Of a DNA stretch of 64,000 bases, positions 1 to 7,406 are shown one piece after another; within the stretch, counting starts at the first letter, position 1; the number at the start of each line of letters is the position of its first letter. Source of the DNA: Paenibacillus sp. W2I17 (lineage in GTDB: Bacteria; Bacillota; Bacilli; Paenibacillales; Paenibacillaceae); NCBI RefSeq assembly GCF_030815985.1, contig NZ_JAUSXM010000001.1, positions 2,604,001 through 2,668,000 of the forward strand. The letters are read 5' to 3'. The notes under the pieces were generated by a model. It was not told where the DNA came from. It made no database searches and saw nothing but the letters and a program-made list of their open reading frames with translations. A program made the position numbers and the translations under genes.

Positions 1-307
1 TGAAGAAATCAATAGAATTGCGGCTCCTGCTTGAATACCAATCTTGCGGTCCTGTGTAGTACCGCCACCCTCTGTCCAAACGTCTTGTTTTGTTGTGAAA
101 AGTGTATTACATACCTATGCGGCAATTCGGATAAGTTGACCTCTTTTTTTCAATCAACCGCTTCGAATTTTGGCTTTTCCCTGTTCTATCAGACATCTTG
201 TGCCTTCAGAAAAAAAAGAACGAATATGATATAATGAGGGTTCTAAATTCAGGAAACCGGACAACACATGGTCAGAGACAGGCCACTTCTGGAAAGGAGC
301 ACGGACG
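1..307. other. Window edge and upstream region of the DUF2161 gene
   Basis: I see no gene I can assign. Two short plus-strand frames run in from the left edge and stop at about 34 and 59, so either could be the tail of an upstream gene; nothing distinguishes them. No terminator hairpin is visible. The right part holds the promoter region of the next gene. Confidence 0.4.
205..235 (+). promoter_or_regulatory. Putative sigma-A promoter of the DUF2161 gene
   Basis: A perfect -10 TATAAT lies at 230-235. The best -35 is TTCAGA at 205-210, with a long 19-nt spacer. It sits about 70 nt before the start codon at 308. The -10 is strong and the -35 weak. Confidence 0.4.
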
Positions 308-1153
308 ATGGCAGTGAAATACGAAACCGAATTATATTCGCCTGTGAAGGCTTTCTTCGAGCAGCGTGGCTTCGACGTCAAAGCGGAAGTCAGACATTGT
401 GACCTCGTAGGGGTCAGATCCGACCAGGACGAACCACTCATTGTGGAGATGAAAAAAACATTTAACCTCTCCCTGTTGTTACAGGGTATGCAGCGCTTGA
501 AGCTTAGCCCGTTCGTGTATCTGGCCGTCGAGCGCAACCGTAGCAAACGTGGAGCCGTGAACCAACGCTGGAGCGAACTGACCGCACTATGCAGACAACT
601 TGGTCTGGGGCTGCTGACTGTCACATTTTACAAAACCAAAGCTCCCTTGATTGATGTATTGTGCGAGCCCTCCGCCCTGATCCCCCTCACTGGCCGCAAT
701 CAGGTTGCCCGTAAAAGCGGAGTTCGGCGGAAACGATTGCTCAAGGAATTCGACGAACGAAGCGGAGACTACAATACGGGAGGCAGCACACGAAGACAGC
801 TGGTCACAGCATATCGTGAGAAGGCTTTACGTGTCGCATCCGCTCTACGAACGAACGGAGAAGCCTCTCCGGCCAACCTTGCCAGACAGACAGGCGTAGG
901 TTCTGCAGCAGCGATTCTGCAAAAAAATTATTATGGCTGGTTTGAACGCCTCTCCCGTGGAAAGTACATTCTGACAATTAAGGGAGTACAGGCGTTAACC
1001 GAGCATGCACACATGCTTGAGGATAATGATATGATTGAACGAACCATTAATGAACTCGATGTAACGTATTCTGTATCTGGTGAAAATAAGGACGACCTTG
1101 CACACATCGCTGAAACAGCGGAGCAGTACTTGAAAAATACAGGCCATATCTGA
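308..1153 (+). CDS. DUF2161 PD-(D/E)XK nuclease-like protein
   Basis: This 281-aa protein matches the DUF2161 family, annotated as putative PD-(D/E)XK-type phosphodiesterases; substrate and role are unknown. The N-terminal third has the nuclease-like pattern: an Asp in CDLVGV near residue 36, then VEMKK near residue 52 (the E-x-K part), then a Gln in LLQGMQ. The C-terminal part, about residues 170-235, is basic and looks like a small winged-helix or DNA-binding domain. The start is supported by AAAGGAG eight nt upstream. The gene stands alone, closed by a hairpin shared with azoR. Nuclease activity is inferred from motif spacing only. Confidence 0.7.
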   Translation: MAVKYETELYSPVKAFFEQRGFDVKAEVRHCDLVGVRSDQDEPLIVEMKKTFNLSLLLQGMQRLKLSPFVYLAVERNRSKRGAVNQRWSELTALCRQLGLGLLTVTFYKTKAPLIDVLCEPSALIPLTGRNQVARKSGVRRKRLLKEFDERSGDYNTGGSTRRQLVTAYREKALRVASALRTNGEASPANLARQTGVGSAAAILQKNYYGWFERLSRGKYILTIKGVQALTEHAHMLEDNDMIERTINELDVTYSVSGENKDDLAHIAETAEQYLKNTGHI

Positions 1154-1196
1154 ACCGGAATCATCTGAAGTAACGGATGTGAAAAAAATGAGAATG

Positions 1197-1240
1197 CAAA
1201 AAAAACACCTGTAATCTCCACTGGAGACTACAGGTGTTTT
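1197..1240. terminator. Bidirectional terminator, DUF2161 gene / azoR
   Basis: AAAACACCTGTA (1202-1213) pairs with TACAGGTGTTTT (1229-1240), flanked by A and T runs, so it can stop transcription from both converging genes. Confidence 0.85.
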
Positions 1241-1266
1241 GATGTGTTCTATATAGAAGATTGTTA

Positions 1267-1893
1267 TTAGAATTTTACTGCTACTTCGGAAGCCAATTTC
1301 AGACCTGCAGTAACGATTTCTTCAGCACGATCTGCAGAAGCGTTATGTCCTTCAACGATTACAAGCTCAGGGTTTTGAATGCCCCAGAAGTTCAATACGT
1401 TAGTTACATATTTAACGGACATTTCAGCAGATGCCATTGGCTCTACGGAATATACGCCACCACGAGCATTCAGCAATGCCACTTTTTTGTCGCCTACGAG
1501 ACCTACAGGGCCTTCAGCTGTGTATTTAAACATTTTACCAGCTTGGCTCAGGTAGGAAATGTAGTTCACCAGTGGAGCCGGAACAGTGAAGTTCCAGAGC
1601 GGGAATGCAAATACCACTTTGTCTGCTGCCAAGAATTGATCTTGCAATTGTGCAGCCAGTGCTGCAGCTTTTTGCTCTTCGGCAGTTGCTTCAATGCCGT
1701 TTGCTGCTTTGTAGCCACCAGTAATTACAGTGTTGCCATAGTAAGGAATATCTGTATTGTAGAGATCCAACTCAGTAACTGTGTCACCTGGGTGGGACTC
1801 TTTGTATGCGCTCAAGAATGCATCGTACAATTTAACGCTGACTGCTTGATCAGCAGGACGGTCATTTGCTTTAACAAATAAAATATTAGACAT
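1267..1893 (-). CDS. azoR: FMN-dependent NADH-azoreductase
   Basis: A 208-aa flavodoxin-like quinone/azo reductase of the AzoR (AcpD) family. It uses NADH and FMN for two-electron reduction of quinones and azo compounds in the cytosol, mainly as protection against electrophiles. Visible family signatures are the N-terminal phosphate loop around residues 9-20, FPLWNFTVP at 97-105 and NARGGVYS at 142-149 that cradle the FMN. Length is normal. GGGGGA precedes the ATG. It is monocistronic, with its own promoter at 1991-2019 and a terminator downstream. Bacillus homologues are controlled by MhqR or YodB; no such site was identified here. Confidence 0.92.
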   Translation of the reverse strand: MSNILFVKANDRPADQAVSVKLYDAFLSAYKESHPGDTVTELDLYNTDIPYYGNTVITGGYKAANGIEATAEEQKAAALAAQLQDQFLAADKVVFAFPLWNFTVPAPLVNYISYLSQAGKMFKYTAEGPVGLVGDKKVALLNARGGVYSVEPMASAEMSVKYVTNVLNFWGIQNPELVIVEGHNASADRAEEIVTAGLKLASEVAVKF

Positions 1894-1990
1894 GTTGAAT
1901 TTTCCCCCGTTAGATAAAATATATGAGTGCTTTTTCTAAACCGGCCACCATTGTAGCTTATATAAAGAAACCAACAACTCATTAATTCAT

Positions 1991-2019
1991 ATTATATATA
2001 AAAATGTTAGTGGATGCAA
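1991..2019 (-). promoter_or_regulatory. Sigma-A promoter of azoR
   Basis: On the minus strand TTGCAT (2019-2014) and a perfect TATAAT (1996-1991) are separated by 17 nt, about 100 nt before the azoR start. Confidence 0.7.
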
Positions 2020-2084
2020 TAACGTAATCACTTTGGTCATGAACCAATTTTAATTTTTGCTACAAAATCTATTTTTGATCTGAC

Positions 2085-3308
2085 TTAGCTACGAGCCGTA
2101 AACTCGGAAATGGCTTCACTGATCAGGTTCATGCCAAGCAGCAATTCATCCCGGCCCGGATGGCTAAAGTTCAATCGGATGTAACGTTGATCCTGTACAC
2201 CTGTGGAGCATAGTGATCCAGGAAGAAAGGATACACCTTTGGGCAAAGCCGCCTTAAGCAGAGCGCCACTATCCAATCCTTCCGGCAACTGTACCCACAG
2301 ATACATTCCGCCCTCAGGGGTATTGTACTGACACCCTTTCCAGCCCGGCCTCTTCAACAGTTCAAGCATCAGTTTGAGTCTTGTCTTATACTCCCGATTC
2401 AACATCGATAGGTGATCACTCCAACGAAATGGGGAATGGGCAAGCAATTGATACAACAGCCGCTGATTCATCGGACTGGACTGACCATCTGCAATTCGTT
2501 TAACCGAGGCCATTGCCTGAATCAGCGCAGGATGTCCAGCGGCCCATCCAGTTCGAAGAGCGGGCGCTACTGTTTTGCTGAATGAACCAATGTAGAGAAC
2601 ATGTCCACCCTGATCGGCAGTATCCAGTGCAAAAAGTGAAGGATATTTACGATAGAATTCCACCGGCTCAAGGCCATCGAAATGGAGCTCTCCGTAAGAA
2701 TCATCTTCCACAAGCAGTACACCATAGCGCGAACACAGCTCAAGGACAGCCTCCCGCCGCTCCATACTCCATAAAGCACCGGTCGGATTCGAAAAACTGG
2801 GTGCAGCAAAAAGCAGCTTCGGTCTAACCTGCTGCATGTGATGCTCCAAAAGGTCTGGCAGTATGCCGTCCCGATCACCCATTACGGGCACAATCTTGGC
2901 TCCTTGCATCTCCAATACCTCAAGACAGCCTGGAGATGTGGGATGTTCAACCAGTACAGAATCTCCTGGCTCAAGCAATAGACGCATCACCAGATCGATG
3001 GCCTGCTGGGTACCAGTGGTCAACAGAATCTGCTCGGGTACCGTTCGTATGCCTTTGCGTGCATTCCAGTCTTTGTTCAACCACTCTCTTAGGGGTGTGT
3101 AGCCTGCTGGCTCTCCATATTGCAATGCGGAGGGGCCTGAACTAAAGACCGACACGGCTGCTTCTTCCAACAATTTGAAAGGAAACAACTCCTCCGCAGG
3201 CAATTCTTCTGCCAGAGAAATGAAATAATCCCTGCCAGACATCTCACGTATATCCCTCAGTGGTGATGACAAAAGCCTGTTGGTACGGGAAGCAAAGAAA
3301 TATTTCAT
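2085..3308 (-). CDS. PLP-dependent aminotransferase, MocR/LysN type
   Basis: A 407-aa fold-type I aminotransferase of the class I/II group that includes 2-aminoadipate transaminase (LysN) and the catalytic half of MocR regulators. PLP residues are visible: Asn174 in SNPTG, Asp202 in VEDDSYGE, and the Schiff-base Lys245 in GSFSKTV, followed by Arg in the LRTGW phosphate region. There is no N-terminal GntR winged helix, so this is an enzyme rather than a complete MocR regulator. AAGGGGAA lies before the ATG. Substrate cannot be told; the neighbouring response regulator on the same strand lies about 140 nt upstream and gives no pathway hint. Confidence 0.85.
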   Translation of the reverse strand: MKYFFASRTNRLLSSPLRDIREMSGRDYFISLAEELPAEELFPFKLLEEAAVSVFSSGPSALQYGEPAGYTPLREWLNKDWNARKGIRTVPEQILLTTGTQQAIDLVMRLLLEPGDSVLVEHPTSPGCLEVLEMQGAKIVPVMGDRDGILPDLLEHHMQQVRPKLLFAAPSFSNPTGALWSMERREAVLELCSRYGVLLVEDDSYGELHFDGLEPVEFYRKYPSLFALDTADQGGHVLYIGSFSKTVAPALRTGWAAGHPALIQAMASVKRIADGQSSPMNQRLLYQLLAHSPFRWSDHLSMLNREYKTRLKLMLELLKRPGWKGCQYNTPEGGMYLWVQLPEGLDSGALLKAALPKGVSFLPGSLCSTGVQDQRYIRLNFSHPGRDELLLGMNLISEAISEFTARS

Positions 3309-3444
3309 CGATCCGTTCCCCTTTCATCCCTATTCCGAAACTGTACTCGCAGTCCGCAGCCCTACAACCTATTCCTGCTCGCCATCGAATATGACCGGAT
3401 GCATACCGAACTGTTGTGATTATGGGAAGAACAAACCTGTTTCG

Positions 3445-4101
3445 TCAGGATCCCGTCTTCACTTGTCTTGCATGCAAGGCATAACGTTCAATGGCCTGTG
3501 CTCTACTGCTTACTTCCAGCTTCACGTATATTTTACGCAGGTAATTATCAATGGAACGTCTGCTAACGTTGATCTCATTCGCTATTTTATCATAGGTTAC
3601 ACCCTGAACAATTCTTTCCATGATAAAAGTTTCGGTTTCTGTTAATTCAATGACACGTGCTTCTGTCGGAGACTCCACAGGTTGCGCCCACTCCGCACTG
3701 TTTAACCACGACAATGGAATGGACACATGGCCCTCACGTAACCCAGAGATCAGATGAATCAGCTGGCTAGGGGAAGCCTGTTTGGATAACATACCGCTTG
3801 CACCAAGGCTCATCAGATGACGAAACAGCTTCACATTGTCTTCATCCGTCAAAATAATGATGTGACTGTGAGCTGACAGATTCTTCATCTGGGCAATATA
3901 TTGATCTGCCTGACCCTCCGGAAGACGATAATCCATCAGAATCAGATCAGGCTGGTGAATATTCACCAGATCGAGCCCTTCTGTTCCGGTCGAAGTCATG
4001 CCACGTACCGTCAGATCTTGCTGCTCTTCCAAAATCAATTTTGTACCGAGCATGCTGGTGGGGTGGATATCTATGATGACCACCTGCCATACTTTTTTCA
4101 T
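3445..4101 (-). CDS. Orphan NarL/LuxR-type response regulator
   Basis: A 218-aa response regulator with an N-terminal receiver (about 6-120) and C-terminal LuxR/GerE helix-turn-helix (about 150-207, with SRRSIDNYLRKIY as recognition region). Phospho-acceptor Asp57 (LMDYRLP), Thr85 and Lys107 are present. The acidic Mg2+ pocket reads Asp11-Ile12 where the family has Asp-Asp, so one metal ligand appears missing. No histidine kinase is next to it. Such receivers can be poorly phosphorylated or switch without phosphate. AGGGGGA precedes the ATG. The target is unknown; the divergent membrane-protein/glycosidase pair across a 439-nt gap is one candidate. Confidence 0.85.
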   Translation of the reverse strand: MKKVWQVVIIDIHPTSMLGTKLILEEQQDLTVRGMTSTGTEGLDLVNIHQPDLILMDYRLPEGQADQYIAQMKNLSAHSHIIILTDEDNVKLFRHLMSLGASGMLSKQASPSQLIHLISGLREGHVSIPLSWLNSAEWAQPVESPTEARVIELTETETFIMERIVQGVTYDKIANEINVSRRSIDNYLRKIYVKLEVSSRAQAIERYALHARQVKTGS

Positions 4102-4540
4102 TGTTGTTCCCCCTGTTATGTATTGGACAAATAACTTTTAAATTCTGTCATGATGATTTCATCGTCTATGCGACAATCCGAGTATAGAAGAAGCATAGGT
4201 CGGATTATGTCGAAAAACAGAAAAATACAGGAGGCAGCCGATAAAAAAGCTCTATTTTCACTGTATTTTGTTATAAAAACACCATGACGTCCATCTTCCC
4301 ATTCCCGGAAAGGTCAAAATATAGTATAAATTTCCTGCATTTCTATCTAAAAAAGTCGAAAAACCTGCCCAAAGTTCCTACTTATTGCATCTATAAGAAA
4401 TTGTATCCTAGGACTTCCTTCCGATGCAATCTCTTTTTACTCTATTAAGTAAAGAATTTCATTTTTGCGTAATCAATAGGGGCATGATAGAATGAGGACT
4501 GGAAATTTTTTTGTACCTATAAATGACCAGGAGTGATGAT
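4102..4540. other. Divergent intergenic region
   Basis: 439 nt between the response regulator and the divergent coiled-coil gene, rich in A+T. It must hold the promoters for both sides. Apart from the plus-strand promoter at 4465-4493 I see no gene, no clear terminator and no strong operator. Confidence 0.5.
4465..4493 (+). promoter_or_regulatory. Putative sigma-A promoter of the coiled-coil/glycosidase pair
   Basis: TTGCGT (4465-4470), a 17-nt spacer and TAGAAT (4488-4493) lie about 48 nt before the start at 4541. The -10 is good and the -35 weak. Confidence 0.5.
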
Positions 4541-4951
4541 ATGAAACCATCTGCCCCGTCCTCTGACATCCATCACACCCGGAGCGCCAAAGGCAAGGCT
4601 GGATCTTCAATCAAGCTGTTTCTGGTAATGTGGATTGTTCTCATTGCACTAGGAGTCGTTGGAACCTACTATTATAGTAACCATCTCCAGCAACAGATGA
4701 TTAACCAGCTTCAAGCCCATAATCAGCAGCAGATTGCAGCGCTAAAAACCGACTACGAAAATCAGCTAACAACGATATCAAAGGAAGTGGAAGACCTGCA
4801 GGGACAGGTTCAATCCTTCAATGAATTGCTGACTTTCACCAAGGATAATGCAAGTGACAAAACGGATAACAGCAACAAACTGTATACCCAGCTGAGCGAA
4901 GTCAAAAAACAACTGGAGACACTCCAGAAAAAGATGGACCTGCTCAAATGA
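4541..4951 (+). CDS. Single-pass membrane protein with coiled coil
   Basis: A 136-aa protein I do not recognise by family. Residues 1-24 are basic and probably cytoplasmic, 25-44 form one transmembrane helix, and about 48-136 form a Gln/Lys-rich coiled coil, presumably outside the membrane. The start at 4541 is chosen because AGGAG lies seven nt upstream; an in-frame ATG at 4523 lacks a site. The stop overlaps the next start by four bases (ATGA), so it is translationally coupled to the phosphodiester glycosidase-like gene. It may anchor or scaffold that protein at the surface; this is inference. Confidence 0.8.
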   Translation: MKPSAPSSDIHHTRSAKGKAGSSIKLFLVMWIVLIALGVVGTYYYSNHLQQQMINQLQAHNQQQIAALKTDYENQLTTISKEVEDLQGQVQSFNELLTFTKDNASDKTDNSNKLYTQLSEVKKQLETLQKKMDLLK

Positions 4952-6012
4952 TTACACCCGTCAAACAGGTTAATCGTTTTTTTATGCTTGCACTCGCTCC
5001 TTTTGTTGGATTGATATTATGCCTGCTGCTGCTTCGTCCTCCACTTGAACCCGGAGGTTTGATGCCTACCGAACTGTCAGAGGATACGATTACACCCCGG
5101 ACCCAAGCAATTAGCCAAGAGCTTGCGGGGGCAAAAGATGCTGCTGTCCAGACTTCTTCTTCTATTAAAAGAACGACACAGCTCTATAATAAAACAACAA
5201 GTACGATGTCTACACTTGTGCAGAAGGCTTCCGCCCAAGCGGATCGTCCGGAAACGATCTACAACAAACGGATTTCATCCAAGCTTGGCGTTCCATTTGA
5301 ACGGGTAGACAGTGATCGGCTAACGATTGAAATGTACAGAGTGAATCCTGGCAGCTATAAGGGCTATGCCATGAAGATCAAGCTAAAAGACCCTACGGCC
5401 ATGCAGATGGCTCTAGACAGTGAACCTGGGCGTTCTGAGACGACCATGCAGGCTGTGAAGCGTAACGGTGCAATTGCCGGGATTAACGCAGGTGGATTTG
5501 CTGACAGTGGCGGCAAACGTTATCCACTTAGCACAACCGTCATGGACGGGAAGTACGTGAATGGTTTTCAGGCCAGTTTCAAAGATTTGTTTTTTGTAGG
5601 ACTTAACGATACCGGCAAACTTGTCGGAGGCAAGTTCTTCGACAAAAACTCACTGGATCGCCTGCAACCACAATTTGGGGCTACGTTTGTACCCGTGCTG
5701 CTACAGAATGGACGTAAAACCGCAATTCCCGACAAATGGAAAGTATCACCCAAACGAGCACCACGTACAGTCATTGGCAATTATAAGGATGATCAGTTAT
5801 TGATTATTGTGGTCGACGGATATAATGAGGGCGGAAGTTCCGGTGCTACCCTTGAAGAGTTGCAAGGGCGGTTGTTCAAGCTTGGGGTGATTGACGCCTA
5901 TAATCTGGATGGCGGTGGATCATCCTCGCTTATTCTGAATAATCGGGTCGTGAATAACCCTTCAGATGGCAGCCTCAGACCGGTACCCACACACTTTTTA
6001 TTTTACAAATAA
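4948..6012 (+). CDS. Phosphodiester glycosidase (NAGPA) domain membrane protein
   Basis: 354 aa. A hydrophobic N-terminal segment (about 11-29) anchors or exports the protein. After a Ser/Thr-rich linker the NAGPA domain (DUF2233) occupies about residues 110-354, with the signatures GINAGGF near 178 and NLDGGGSSSL near 322. The family includes the mammalian uncovering enzyme that removes GlcNAc from phosphodiesters and bacterial exopolysaccharide-related proteins such as YngK relatives; bacterial substrates are mostly unknown. It is coupled to the upstream coiled-coil gene by an ATGA overlap. A second, differently built NAGPA protein is at 58508-59614. Confidence 0.85.
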   Translation: MITPVKQVNRFFMLALAPFVGLILCLLLLRPPLEPGGLMPTELSEDTITPRTQAISQELAGAKDAAVQTSSSIKRTTQLYNKTTSTMSTLVQKASAQADRPETIYNKRISSKLGVPFERVDSDRLTIEMYRVNPGSYKGYAMKIKLKDPTAMQMALDSEPGRSETTMQAVKRNGAIAGINAGGFADSGGKRYPLSTTVMDGKYVNGFQASFKDLFFVGLNDTGKLVGGKFFDKNSLDRLQPQFGATFVPVLLQNGRKTAIPDKWKVSPKRAPRTVIGNYKDDQLLIIVVDGYNEGGSSGATLEELQGRLFKLGVIDAYNLDGGGSSSLILNNRVVNNPSDGSLRPVPTHFLFYK

Positions 6013-6088
6013 TAGGGTGAAGCATTTCTTTTCTACCTATAATGGTTATAATAGAAGAAAATGAGCTTGTGCAGGAGGTGCGAAGGGT

Positions 6089-6193
6089 ATGTCATTTTCA
6101 CTGACATTCTGGATTATTGCAATCGTATTGACTCTCTTCATTACAGGCATTCTCACTTCATCCTACAACAATGACAAAACAAAAGGCTTGTAA
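6089..6193 (+). CDS. 34-aa single-helix membrane peptide
   Basis: An ATG with AGGAGGTG eight nt upstream opens a 34-codon frame. Residues 4-24 form one hydrophobic helix and the tail is short and polar (SSYNNDKTKGL). A terminator follows seven nt after the stop, so the reading frame fits tightly between a strong ribosome site and a terminator, which is good evidence for a real small gene. It lies 76 nt after the glycosidase gene and is probably its third cistron, or it has its own promoter (a TATAAT lies upstream near 6045). No family was recognised; function unknown. Confidence 0.7.
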   Translation: MSFSLTFWIIAIVLTLFITGILTSSYNNDKTKGL

Positions 6194-6200
6194 AGGCCAA

Positions 6201-6225
6201 GCCTCTCTCCGGAGAGAGGCTTTTT
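6201..6225 (+). terminator. Terminator of the plus-strand trio
   Basis: GCCTCTCTCC (6201-6210) pairs perfectly with GGAGAGAGGC (6211-6220), followed by five T residues. Confidence 0.9.
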
Positions 6226-6246
6226 CTATTGCTTCATCCTCGAAAT

Positions 6247-6302
6247 AGCAAGAGACAAGGCTTAAAAGAATGATTCGATTCTTCTAAGCCTTGTCTCTTG
6301 CT
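6247..6302 (-). terminator. Long inverted repeat after the LacI-type gene
   Basis: The 18-base arms at 6247-6264 and 6285-6302 are perfectly complementary, and an inner AAGAAT/ATTCTT pair extends the stem. It sits just past the stop of the minus-strand regulator and probably acts as its terminator or 3' stabiliser, although no strong T run follows on that strand. Confidence 0.55.
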
Positions 6303-6312
6303 GTATTCGGGA

Positions 6313-7329
6313 TCAATAGCTAACCGCCCGGTCATTCCGCATAGATATAATCGAATCAGACGGAATAGGCCCATTCACCGACCCACCCTCAACTAATGTC
6401 ACATAAATTCGTTCATGATCGACGGGTTCTCCAGCAATAATCTTGATCAATTGTTCAGCAGCGAGCGATCCCCACTTGCGTTTGGAATAATCAATGCTTG
6501 CCAATCTCGGCTGGACATACTTGCTCAATTCAATATTGTCAAATCCGATGACATCAATCTCCTGACCAACGCCAAGTGCACTGTCTGCCAGACGATCACA
6601 CAAGCCAATAGCCATCTCATCATTGAGGCAGAATACCGCTGCGGGTCCATCATACACCTGCACAATCTGATCTGCGGCTTGTTCTCCACCACTCTTCTCA
6701 AAGTCTCCCGTGATCTCAATCCATTCCACATCGGCTTCACGTTCCGCAACCTGTCTCACAGCCTTTAACCGCTGCACAGAGTCAAATGAACCTTCCGGTC
6801 CTGTCACCACGTAGATTTTCTTATGTCCCTGTTCAATAAGATGTTCCATCGCAAGTGTTGCCCCGGCCTTATTATCCAGCAGAACCTGATTAATGTTGGG
6901 ATGATCCATCTCACGGTCCAATACAACAATTTTGTGCCCACGATCGGCATACTGCATTAGTTCCTCACTTGCAAACGTATGATCCAGAATGATCGCACCA
7001 TCAATCATCCTCTCTGGAAGCATGCGATGGGACTGTTTACCACTGCACACGATCAGGTCATAGCCTTGAGCATTACATACGGATTTCATGCCACTCAGCA
7101 AGTCTCCATACACATCTCCTCTAAAATCGGTCAAGAAAACACCTAGAATTTTGGATTCCCTCTTCTTCAGTGTTCTTGCTGCGGCATTTGGAACATAGTT
7201 CAGTTCTTTGGCAATGGCCAAAATTTTGGAACTCGTCTCATCGGTCACTTTGTTGCTGCCATTCAGCGCATATGACACAGTAGAGATGGAAACTCCCGCC
7301 TGTTTGGCGATATCCTTGATACTGACCAC
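6313..7329 (-). CDS. LacI-family transcriptional regulator
   Basis: 338 aa with a canonical LacI helix-turn-helix at the N-terminus (SIKDIAKQAGVSISTVSYALNG) and a periplasmic-binding-protein-like sugar-sensing core. The GTG at 7329 is taken as the start because GGGGAG lies eight nt upstream and it puts the DNA-binding domain at residue 2; a 19-residue upstream extension has no site. It follows the GH3 gene by 77 nt on the same strand, as the last gene of the glycoside operon. It very likely binds the GAAWCGWTTC operators at 14091, 14168 and 14392. The effector sugar is unknown. Confidence 0.9.
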   Translation of the reverse strand: MVSIKDIAKQAGVSISTVSYALNGSNKVTDETSSKILAIAKELNYVPNAAARTLKKRESKILGVFLTDFRGDVYGDLLSGMKSVCNAQGYDLIVCSGKQSHRMLPERMIDGAIILDHTFASEELMQYADRGHKIVVLDREMDHPNINQVLLDNKAGATLAMEHLIEQGHKKIYVVTGPEGSFDSVQRLKAVRQVAEREADVEWIEITGDFEKSGGEQAADQIVQVYDGPAAVFCLNDEMAIGLCDRLADSALGVGQEIDVIGFDNIELSKYVQPRLASIDYSKRKWGSLAAEQLIKIIAGEPVDHERIYVTLVEGGSVNGPIPSDSIISMRNDRAVSY

Positions 7330-7406
7330 ATTCTTCGCTCCCCTGTTATGTTCATCAGGCCTTCCATAACAAAAGGCCTGACACATTACTCTTTACATTC
7401 ACAAGA

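Noticed and set aside
1..110. N-terminal part of a minus-strand gene leaving the left edge
   Set aside because: A frame of plausible composition exists, but no ATG, GTG or TTG with a ribosome site begins it and a stop lies just upstream.
1261..1881. 206-codon plus-strand open frame opposite azoR
   Set aside because: Mirrors the azoR frame on the other strand; Cys/Phe-rich product without any motif.
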